A DNA stretch of 64,000 nt. Origin: Diospyros lotus (lineage: Eukaryota; Streptophyta; Magnoliopsida; Ericales; Ebenaceae). The stretch spans positions 18,589,366 through 18,653,365 of the forward strand of contig NC_068351.1 of NCBI RefSeq assembly GCF_014633365.1, read 5' to 3'. The notes beneath the pieces are model-generated. The model saw only the letters and a list, made by a program, of their open reading frames with translations. It ran no database searches and had not been told where the DNA came from. The stretch's first letter is position 1; every line of letters begins with the position of its first letter. Shown here in pieces: positions 55,223 through 64,000 of this stretch. The position numbers and the translations under genes are program-made.

Positions 55223-55400
55223 CTATATGCTTGCAAGCACACATAATACTCTAAAATTCCATCCTTGGGCATCTTCTGATTATCTTGTTAAAATCCCACA
55301 AGATAAAATATTGATATTTAGTATCACACAATTGAGAGAGAAGATGAGGCTCAGAAGATTGGAATCTCTCCCTTGATTTCTCTAACTTGAAGTAGCCCCA

Positions 55401-55617
55401 TGTCATGACCAGCTTGTTATTTTTAAATTCTATTTTTACTTATTTTGCAGAAGTAGTTAGTTATTGCTTTTATTACCTAATTATTCTCAATTATGGAGTG
55501 ATTTAAGAGGTTATGTAGTAATTAAGGAGCAGTTACTAGTAGTGGAGTAGTGGTAATTGCTCTGTAGAATTGTGGGCTACTTATATATACAGCCATAACC
55601 CTCATGGCCGAGCATAT
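55401..55617 (+). repeat. Possible LTR, first part (interrupted by copia and LINE)
   Basis: Starts TGTCATGACC and includes ACTTATATATACAG, a TATA-like site. It would continue at 60746-60847 and 63740-63792 (ending GGGTCTTCA), followed by TGGTATCAGAGTTG, a primer-binding-site-like sequence. No second LTR in the window. Confidence 0.35.
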
Positions 55618-55975
55618 GGAACAGAATTTAACACCTAACTAAATTGTTAGGTTGAAGAGAACTTAGGAAAAATATCCCACGTTATCTTGAATTGAACCAT
55701 AGGCCAATCTCTTATACAAAAGGCTTCCTACTTAAGTTAGAATTCTACCTAACTTCAAACATTATAAAGGTATATCCATTCTAAGATACATCTACTACTT
55801 TACATTATCTCTATTATTTAGGTAACTTATCTTCACAATCTTATCTCCTATAATTTTTCCAGTTATCTAGGAACTCTCTTCATCTTCTTTATCCGCATCA
55901 TCTCGGCTTCATCTCTTTCTCTTGTAGCACGTTAATGACCTCATCTTCTTATCATAAGCACACAGATTCCTAACA
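55618..55975 (-). repeat. 3' LTR of the 5.1 kb copia element
   Basis: 358 bp. It starts with G where the partner LTR has T (GGAACAG against TGAACAG on the plus strand) and lacks a short duplicated CTTCATCTCT-type stretch of the other copy. Confidence 0.9.
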
Positions 55976-55976
55976 A

Positions 55977-55994
55977 CCCCCCCCCCCCCCCCCC
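55977..55994 (-). other. Polypurine tract: 18 consecutive G
   Basis: An uninterrupted 18-C run on the plus strand immediately next to the 3' LTR, in the position of the plus-strand primer. Confidence 0.8.
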
Positions 55995-58900
55995 TCATGC
56001 TGATGAATAAATATTTTCCATTCCCAGCTTGCTAATTAAAGCTTTAAACCCCGGTCTTGACATGGCCTTTGTAAGAACATCTGCTTCTTGATTTTCTATA
56101 AGAACATAAGTTAGTTGGATTCCTCCTTCCACAATTTCTCTTTGTATGAAACTTCTATCAATCCTCATATGCTTCATCCTATCATGTTATATAGGGTTAT
56201 TGACAATGCTTATGGCCGACTTGCTGTCGTTGTATAGCTTCGTTGGTAATTTTAGAGGCATTTTCATATCTTCCATTATTCTTGTCAACCAAATTAATTC
56301 ACAAATACCTTGAGCTATTACCCCGAATTCTTCTTCGGCACTATTTCTTGCAACCACGGTTTGTTTTTTACTCCTCCAAGTGACGAGAGTTCCCCATAGT
56401 TTAGTGCAGAAACCCGAAGTAGACCTGTTATTAGTAACAGATCCGGCCCAATCAGCATCAACAAATCCTTCTGCCCCTCTATTCTCACCTTTCTTAAATA
56501 ACAAACCTTTCCCAGGTGTCCCTTTTAAGTATCTCAAAATATGGTAAGCAACATCTAAGTGTTGTTGAGTAGATGAGTGCATAAATTGGCTCACAATGCT
56601 TACTGCATATGCTATGTCTGGACATGTGAGTGAGAGATAGATCATTCCGCCAACAAGCCTTTGATACCTTTCTTTATCAACTAGAGGATCATTATCCTTT
56701 ATGAGATATTTCCAATTTCTTTCTAAGGGTGTGTGCCTCGGTTTACAACCTAGCATACCTGTATCTTTAAGGAGGTCCAAAGTGTATTTCCTTTGAGAGA
56801 GTTGTATGCCCTGCTTGCTTCTTGCCACTTCCATTCCCAAGAAGTATTTCATTTCTCCAAAATCTTTAACCTCAAACTCTTTCTTCAATCTTTGTTTCAA
56901 ATTGTCAATTTCTAAAGCATCATCACCGATTATAATTATGTCATCCACGTATACAATTAGGATACACCTCTTTCCATCTGTTGTACACTTGGTGAAAAGT
57001 GTATAATCTGCTTCTCCTTGTGTATAGCCAAACTTAGTGATTGTTGAGCTGAATTTCTTGAACCATGCTTGTGGAGATTGCTTTAGCCCATAGAGTGATC
57101 TTTGTAGTTTGCACACTTTGCCAGTTTTTCCTTCTTCTTAAAACCCAAGTGGGATTCTCATGTACACATTTTCTTCTAATTCCCCATTTAGGAAAGCGTT
57201 TTTAATATCTAGCTGGAACAATTTCCAATCCAGATTTATAACAAGAGATAATAGAACCCGTATGGAATTTAACTTTGCTACAGGTGCAAATGTCTCCTCA
57301 TAGTCTATTCCATAAGTTTGAGAGTACCCTTGGACTACTAACCTTGCTTTGTAACTATCCACACAGCCATCTAATCTATACTTGATAGTAAATACCCATT
57401 TGCAGCCAATGATCTTTTTGTCTTTGGGAGTTTCAACAACATCCCATGTGTGGTTCCCAATCAAGGCTTTCATTTCCTCTATCACTACTTCCTTCCACTT
57501 AGGATCTCTAGGATCTCTTAGAACTTCTTTGATATTTTGAGGTACTGTTATTGCATCAACAGTAGTTGTGAAAGCCTTAAACTGTGTAGACAACCTAGAA
57601 TATGTTAGATAATTAGAAATAGAATGCTTAACACATGATCTCACCCCCTTTCAGATAGAAATGGGAATGTCTAGATCATTGTCGTGGCTGCCATCATGCT
57701 CTTTGGTTGATTCAATATGTTTAGCAGGTTCTTCCTCTCTTGTTGGACCTTCCCCTGGTTCTAACAATTGGTCGAGATGAGGATCAGAACACTTAGACCT
57801 TCTTGAATATACTTTGATAGCCTTTTCTCCCCCTAAATCAATCACCAAGGGCTCAATTTGTTGGGGAACAGGAGAGTTAAAAGAGTTAAGGTTGGTTGAT
57901 TCCACGAGAATTGGTTGAAAGGAAGGCGGGAGAGGAAGAGATACTATAGGATCCCAATGTTTTTCGACCTGTTGTAACCCACTCCTAGAATAATAGAATT
58001 CATTTCCATAAATGTCACATCACAAGAAACAAAGAATTTTTGTGATGATAGGCAATAACATTTATATCCTTTTTGTGTGCGAGAATAGCCAATAAATATG
58101 CATTTGAAGGATTTTGGCTCGAGTTTGTGATGGTTAGAACCGATTTGATGAACATATACAACACAACCAAAAACTTTAGGAGAAAGAGAGTTAAGGATGC
58201 GTATATGAGGATAATAATGCAGGAGATGATTCAAGGAAATTTGATAGTCTATTACTTTGGATGGCAGCCTATTGATCAAATAAGAGGCTGTTAAAACCGT
58301 CTCACCCCAATACTTATGAGGAGTAGAACTAGCAATCATTAGGGATCTAACCACTTCAAGCAAATGACGATTTTTTCTCTCCGCTATCCCATTTTGCTGA
58401 GGAGTATAGGGGCAAGTGCTTTGATGAAAAATCTCATGATTTGTTAGATATTGGGTGGGGGGTTGAGAGAAGTATTCACGGCCATTGTCAGTCCTAAGGA
58501 TGCAAATAGAGGACTGAAAGACATTTTGAACCAATTTATGAAAGGCTTGAAAGATAGCCTCTACTTCGGATTTGTCTTTCATGAGATATACCCAATATAC
58601 TCTTGTGTTGTCATCTATAAAGGTGACAAACCATCTAGCACCAATCAAGTTTGGAATTCTTGCTGGGCCCCAAATATCGATATGAATCAAGTAAAAAGGC
58701 TTAGAAGGAGAGTAGGAATGAGGCTGATATGTACTATGTGTTTGTTTTGCAAGAATGCAACTTTCACATTGAAGAACTACTCCCTCTTTATTGAAGAATG
58801 AATCTGGATACAACCGTTTCAAATAAGAAAAACTAGGATGGTCAAGCCTATTATGCCATAACAAAATATTGGAATTAGAATGAACTGTAAACGAGAGTTT

Positions 58901-59539
58901 AGGAATGAACTGATTTGAGGGAGATAGGTTGTCTGATATCCAATAAAGCCCGTTCTTTTCCTCAGCACTGCCAATCATCTTCCCCGAGGTTCGGTCCTGA
59001 AAAACACAAAGAGATGGAAGAAAAATCACAGTGCAGTCCATATCCCTTGTTAATTTGCTAACAGATAACAAATTGCATGTCAAATTTGGCACATATAGTA
59101 TTGTTTTAAGTTGCAGTCCAGCCACACATATACTCTCGTGCCCCTTAACAGTGGATATGCTCCCATTTGCCATTAACACTGTTAACTTCTTATTTTGAGG
59201 CTGAAATTTTTCAAAAAACAGGTTTGATCCGGTCATGTGATCGGATGTACTGGTGTCAACAATCCAACCTTTTTCATTAACGCTTCTAGTAGTTAGAGAG
59301 TACTTTAAGTTACCTCCTTGGACCAATGGTGCAGGCGTGCTGGCTGTTGAGATGTCTGGATCCTTTGTCAGTTGAGTGTCGAGTAGTTTTTGTAACATCT
59401 GCATCTGATCACTAGTTAGAGGGGCTGCAACTGATGTTGTGTAGGCTGGTCTCTCTTTTTCTCTTCTATTCGTTTCCAATTGGATGGCTTCCCATGCAAC
59501 TTCCAGCAAGTTTCCTTGGTATGATATGGCTTGTTGCAA
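55995..59539 (-). pseudogene. Copia Pol: protease, integrase, reverse transcriptase, RNase H
   Basis: From 59539: protease WIVDTSTSDHMTG (catalytic DTGA changed to DTST), integrase finger LLWHNRLDHPSF...CESCILAKQTH, integrase core with HIDIWGP, RTDNGREY and QQNGIAERKNRH (all three acidic residues kept), then a frameshift at about 57940. The reverse transcriptase part starts at 57644 with WKEVVIEEMKALIGNHTWD, LFQLDIKNAFLNGEL, then a TAA (57135-57137), KLQRSLYGLKQSPQAW and the catalytic YVDD (VYVDDIIIIGDD, about 56945). RNase H has DADWAGS and, after a stop at about 56184, the C-terminal ADVLTKAM. Three in-frame stops and at least two shifts make it inactive. Confidence 0.88.
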
Positions 59540-60315
59540 TACTCACACCATGGTTTATCCCTAGGGAATTCCTCCCTCTTGGTTGTGATAAGTGTCGATC
59601 CTGCACTTGGATCTCCTGCTGGAAGCATGACTCGTTTTCTGCTTTCCTCTCTTCTTACCTCTGCAAATACCTATCGAAGGGAAGGAAGAGGTTTTACACC
59701 AAGTAGGCGGCCTCTCACTTCATCTAGATCGGAATTAAGGCCCTGGAGGAAGTCAAAAATCCTTTCTTTCTCTAGCATCTTGCCATACTTCAAGCTGTCA
59801 GTTGTGCACTCCCAACTTGGATCATAAAAGAGATCCATCTCCTGCCAAAGTTCTAGCAAAGTATTGTAATATTCAATCACATTCATATTACCTTGCCTAG
59901 TGGTCTGAATGGCTGATCGAATCTTGAAACATTGGGTTGTATTTTCAAAATCCGAGTATATTTCTTGGACTCCATCCCATGCCTCCTTAGCTATCTTGTA
60001 GAAGAGGTATGTGCGACCAATTTTCGGCTCCATCAAGTTGATGAGCCATGCCATAATAATCGAGTTCTCAGCCTCCCATCTTTGATAATCAGCAGAGGTT
60101 TCTGGTGGTGCTACAACATCACTAGATAAGTAGCCATATTTGCCTTTTCCTTTAATCACTAATGTAACCGATTGACACCACTCTCGGAAATTCTGACCAT
60201 TCAATCAGTATTGAGTGATATGTAGGCTTTGGCTATCAAAAGACAGGGGCGATCCTTGAGCCACCATTGGTTGTGGGGACGATTCTGTAGATGCCGTAGA
60301 TTTTGAAGTGGCCAT
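59416..60315 (-). pseudogene. Copia Gag with zinc knuckle
   Basis: ATG 60315 (MATSKSTAS). A TGA at about 60205 replaces a residue before LNGQNFREWCQSV, then come the UBN2-type gag core (WLINLMEPKIG, AKEAWDGVQEIYSD, EYYNTLLELWQEMD), a second stop at about 59671 and, beyond it, the zinc knuckle CEYCNKPYHTKETC (CX2CX4HX4C). A shift at about 59420 leads into Pol. Confidence 0.82.
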
Positions 60316-60362
60316 GGCTGTTGTAGGAATATGCCTTGATAAATCAAACTTGGATCAATCGA

Positions 60363-60374
60363 GCTCTGATACCA
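60363..60374 (-). other. Primer-binding site of the 5.1 kb copia element
   Basis: TGGTATCAGAGC, a perfect initiator tRNA-Met complement, directly adjoining the LTR. Confidence 0.9.
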
Positions 60375-60740
60375 TGAACAGAATTTAACACCTAACTAAA
60401 CTGTTAGGTTGAAGAGAACTTAGGAAAAATTTCCCACGTTATCTTGTATTGAACCATAGGCCAATCTCTTATACAAAAGGTTTCCTACTTAAGTTAGAAT
60501 TCCACCTAGCTTCAAACACTATAAAGGTATATCCATTCTAAGATACATCTACTACTTTACATTATCTTTATTATTTAGGTGACTTATCTTCGCAATCTTA
60601 TCTCCTATAATTTTTCCAGTCATCTAGGAACTCTCTTCTTCTTCTTTGCATCATCTCGGCTTCATCTCTATCTTCATCTCTTTCTCTAGTAGCACGTTAA
60701 TGACCTCATCTTCTTATCATAAGCACACAGATTCCTAACA
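60375..60740 (-). repeat. 5' LTR of the 5.1 kb copia element
   Basis: 366 bp, TGTTAGG...CTGTTCA on the minus strand. Confidence 0.92.
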
Positions 60741-60847
60741 CATATCAATGTATGAATTATCAAGTTTATTGAATTCTTTTTGTCCTCCCTCAAGTTCTAT
60801 CTAATTTTCTTCCCCCATTCTCTCGAATTCTCCCCTCATTTATGTCA

Positions 60848-63740
60848 ACAACAACAACATATCCAACCTTTATCCCACTATGTGGGGTCGGCTACATGAA
60901 TTCTAGACTTCTATATATTTCTGTCTTTTGTCATATCTTCATTTAGGCCCATACACTTCATATCAAACTTTAATGTCTCTCCCAAAATCTTCTTGGGTCA
61001 ACCTCTACCTCTTTTTTTTACTAATTGTTCCATTTCATCAACTCTCCTCACAGGAGCGTCTCTTGGTCTTCTTCTCATATGACCAAACCATCTTAGTCTA
61101 GTCTCTCTCATCTTCTCCTCGATTGGCACTACTCTTACCTTATTATGAATAACTTCATTCCTAATTTTATCTTTTCTTATATAGTCGCACATCCATCTTA
61201 GCATCTTCATCTCTACTACGCTCGTCTTTTGCTTATGCTGGTATTTGACTGCCCAACATTCTGAGCCATACAACAAAACTGGTCTTATAACTGTCCTATA
61301 GAATTTTCCTTTCAGTTTTAATGAGATTTTACCATCACATAACACCCCTGATGCATTTCTCCATTTTAGCCAACCTGCCTTAATTCTATGTGTGACATCC
61401 TCGTGAATTTCTTCATCTTTTTGAATTATTGATCCCAAATATCGAAAATGATCTTTTCTTTGTATGATTTGTTCTTCCAATTTTATTATAACATCATTCA
61501 CTCTTGCATTCTTACTAAATTTACATTCTATATATTATATTTTCCTTCTATTTAATTTAAATCCCTTAGATTTTAAATTGTTTCTCCACAACTCAAGTTT
61601 AGTGTTCACTCCCTCTTTTGTTTCATCCACCAATACTATGTCATCTGCAAATAGCATACACCATGGCACCTCTGTCTGAATGTGTTTAGTAAGTTCATCC
61701 ATTACTAAAGCAAATAAGTATGGACTTAGTGCAAAACCTTAATGTAGTCCCATTGTAATTTTAAACAGTTCAGTATCCCCTCCGCATGTTCTGACCCTTG
61801 TCTCTGCACCGTGATACATGTCCTTAATGCTATTCGGACTCCTTTCTTCTCTAAAACTCTCCATAATACTTCTCTAGGGACCCTATCATAGGCCTTTTCT
61901 AGATCTATAAACACCATATACAGGTCCTAATAATCCTGATACCTTTTCATTATGCGACTTAGTAGGTATATAGCTTCTATTGTTAACCTACCAGGCATAA
62001 GACCAAACTGATTTTTTGAGACGTCTGTTTCTTTTCTGAGCTTCTGCTCTATTACTCTCTCCTAGAGTTTCATGGTATGGCTCATTAACTTAATTCATCT
62101 GTAATTTTCACAGTTTTGAACATCTCCTTTGTTCTTGTATATAGGAACCAAAGTACTCTTCTTCCACTCATCTGGCATCTTTTTTTGATTTAATTATCGC
62201 GTTAAATAATTTCGTTAGCCAGGAGATGCCCTCTTCTCCCGTGCATTTCCATGCTTCTATTAGTATATTATTCGGTCCCACCGCCTTATGATTTTTCATC
62301 TTTTTTAATGCTTGCCTTATTTCTTTTAAACTTATGCATCGATAAAATGTATAGCTCACGTTCCTTTCGGAGTTATTAAGATGTCCCAACCTAACTCTTG
62401 TGTCCCCACCATCATTGAATAATTTTGTGAAATATTCCTTCTATCTCTCCTTAATTGCTCCCTCATTCACTAATACATTTTGATTTTCATCTTTTATGCA
62501 TTTCACTTGGTTTAGATCCCTTGTTTTTCTTTCTCTTACTTTAGCTAATTTATATATATCCCTTTCTCCATCTTTTGTATCAAGTCGTTTATATAGATTC
62601 TCATATGCTTTTGACCTTACTTCACTAACAGCTCTTTTTGTTGCATTTTTCGCTTCTTTATAATTTTTTAGGTTTTCTTCATTGTTACACTAATATATAG
62701 CCTTATAGCAAGTTTTCTTATTTCTAATTTTCAATTATACCTCTTCATTCCACCATCAAGACTCCTTAAAGTTTGAGCCTCTACCATTTGTCTCTCCAAT
62801 GACTACCTTTGCCGTGCTTCTCAGGGCAGTAGCCATTTCCCTCCACATTTGGTTTACCTGTCCTTCTCCATTCCATTTCCTTCTACCCCTTAATTTTTCT
62901 TTGAAGATTAATTGTTTCTCACCTTTTAAATCCCACCACCTAATTCTTGGATTTTTTTTTATGTAATTTTTTCTCTTCCAATTTCTTACTTGGACGTCAA
63001 ATACCAAAAGTCTATGTTGAGTAGTCAAACACTCCCCCAATATCACTTTACACTCCCTATAACATAACCGATCCTCTTGTCTCATGAGGAAATAATCTAT
63101 TTGGGTGCTTGATGTGACATTTTTATATGTGATTAAGTGTTCGTCCCTTTTTTGAATCTAGTATTGGTTATGATGAGCCCATATACCATAGCAAAATCTA
63201 GAATAGATTTACCCTCATTATTAATTTTCCCGAATCCATACCCTCCATGTAACTCTCTATAGCCATTTTCGTCTGTACCCACATGACCATTTAAGTCACC
63301 TTCTATTATCACTTTCTCTCCTCTTGATATCATTTGTATGAGTCCCTCTAGGTCCTCCCAGAATTTTACTTTTATCTCTTCACCTAACCCCGCTTGTGGT
63401 GCATATGTACTGTTAACTAAAGATATTCATAGTCATTCTTCCTAGACCAACCTTCACCATAATAATCCTATACCATATTCTCTTTACATCCATTATCTCA
63501 TCTACTAAGCTTTTATCCATAATAATCCCCACTCCATTTTTCGCTCGATCATTTCCTGTGTACCATATTTTATATCCAGTTTCTAATAAAGTTTTTTTCT
63601 TTTTTCCCTACCCATCTCGTCTCTTGAAGGCACATAATATTAATCTTTCTCCTAATCATCACATCTACCACTTCCATAGCTTTGCCTGTTAATGTTCCTA
63701 TGTTCCATGAGCCAATCCTTAATTCTTGCTATTTCTCCCT
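60848..63740 (-). mobile_element. RTE-clade LINE retrotransposon, decayed
   Basis: On the minus strand the 3' end is GTAGCCGACCCCACATAGTG followed by a short linker and (GTT)n, the ending of plant RTE LINEs. Endonuclease and reverse transcriptase domains are readable. The 5' end near 63740 is approximate because no target-site duplication was found. It seems to have inserted into the split LTR that starts at 55401. Confidence 0.82.
60998..63725 (-). pseudogene. LINE (RTE) endonuclease-reverse transcriptase ORF
   Basis: AP-endonuclease start RIGSWNIGTLTGKAMEVVD at about 63715, LQETRW, and EGDLNGHVG at about 63300. Then WWDLKGEKQ (62950), the RT start MKNHKAVGPNNILIEAW (about 62310), FIDLEKAYDRVPREVLW (61915), the catalytic [10 protein letters not shown] (about 61640) and the C-terminal region DHFRYLGSIIQ, YGSECWAVK, RWMCDYIRKDKIRN and RLRWFGHMRRRP (61450-61060). 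Many stops and shifts throughout. Confidence 0.82.
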
Positions 63741-63810
63741 CAATTTCTAGTTATATCTTCTAAATAAACATCAGTTAAGACTAGGGTCTTCACATTTGGT
63801 ATCAGAGTTG
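63741..63810 (+). repeat. Possible LTR end and primer-binding site
   Basis: GGGTCTTCA (ending 63792) then CATTTGGTATCAGAGTTG, resembling the end of an LTR and a Met-tRNA primer-binding site at 63797-63810. Could be the continuation of 55401-55617 and 60746-60847. Confidence 0.4.
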
Positions 63811-63843
63811 TCCGGTTCTTGGTTGGATCTAGGCATTTCTAAC

Positions 63844-64000
63844 TAGAGGTGTCAAAAGGGCCGGGCGGCCCGCGGGCCGCCCGGCCCAGCCCGTGACGGG
63901 CCGGGCTGGGCCAAAGAAATTGGGCCCACGGCCCGGCCCGGCCCGGCCCGTCTAAGGGCCCGGCCCGTGGCCCGTTGGGCCCTTATGGGCCGGGCCCATG
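63844..64000 (+). mobile_element. Start of a GC-rich hAT-type element, cut by window end
   Basis: TAGAGGTGTCAAAAGGGCC followed by nested palindromes of GGGCCGGGC/GCCCGGCCC. The TAGAGGTGTCAAA end is typical of a large plant hAT family. Only one end is visible, so no duplication can be checked. Confidence 0.5.

Larger units (their letters stand above)
55618..60740 (-). mobile_element. Full-length Ty1/copia retrotransposon (5.1 kb)
   Basis: LTRs 55618-55975 and 60375-60740, with a perfect 5-bp target-site duplication CATAT (55613-55617, 60741-60745). On the minus strand the 5' LTR (right) starts TGTTAGGAATC, ends CTGTTCA, and is followed at once by TGGTATCAGAGC (60374-60363). The 3' LTR (left) is preceded by an 18-G run acting as polypurine tract. 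The LTRs differ by about a dozen substitutions and a few small indels, i.e. roughly 4%, so the insertion is fairly young. Gag, protease, integrase, reverse transcriptase and RNase H are all present in copia order but carry stops and shifts. It lies about 400 bp upstream of the visible LETM1-like exons. Confidence 0.93.

Noticed and set aside
1..64000. CRISPR arrays, bacterial operons, tRNA genes
   Set aside because: Looked for and not seen; direct repeats here are LTRs, transposon arms or short tandem duplications, and no cloverleaf was found outside the SINE head.

Overview
This is nuclear DNA from a land plant, most likely a eudicot. The evidence is small exons with GT-AG introns, very AT-rich intergenic DNA, plant-only gene families (type II peroxiredoxin, a THA8-type PPR protein, a LETM1-like protein) and plant transposon families (Cassandra TRIM, PIF/Harbinger, hAT, Ty1/copia, Ty3/Tat, an RTE LINE, a tRNA-type SINE). 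I cannot name the species.

Only three host genes look intact, all on the minus strand. (1) A cytosolic-type PRXII peroxiredoxin has three exons (29869-29715, 19087-19008, 16023-15770) that join into exactly 162 codons. Two transposon-filled introns of 10.6 and 3.0 kb spread it over 14.1 kb. (2) A single-exon THA8-like PPR protein lies at 47333-46671. (3) A LETM1-like protein has 13 exons that join without a break into 711 codons (54622-48466), and probably at least one more coding exon upstream (55222-55145).

Layout. 1-15.7 kb: an LTR fragment, a Cassandra element with perfect target-site duplications (TSDs), then a 10.2 kb minus-strand copia element (3333-13537). This copia element has lost its reverse transcriptase. 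It holds an intronless pseudogene of a LOB-domain (LBD) transcription factor and is split by a 3.2 kb solo LTR. 15.8-29.9 kb: the PRXII gene. Intron 2 carries a 2.0 kb hAT-type element with a perfect 8-bp TSD. Intron 1 carries a 9.4 kb PIF/Harbinger unit made of two copies fused head to head as a giant inverted repeat. The left copy is interrupted by a 2.8 kb LTR element whose pol region is replaced by the C-terminal half of an IRE-type AGC protein kinase. 30-46 kb: degraded retroelements (Tat-lineage Ty3 pol, 3' tandem repeats, an ORF antisense to that pol, a SIRE-like LTR), a 2-oxoglutarate dioxygenase fragment and a SINE. 46.6-55.2 kb: the THA8-like and LETM1-like genes. 55.4-64 kb: a nest of an old LTR, a full-length 5.1 kb copia element, an RTE LINE and the start of a GC-rich hAT-type element.

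The most notable content is the pair of unrelated LTR elements that each carry a host coding fragment (LBD factor; IRE kinase) where pol is missing, and the intron-borne PIF/Harbinger inverted duplication, which could fold into a long hairpin within the PRXII pre-mRNA. Family names rest on reading protein motifs by eye; no database was searched.
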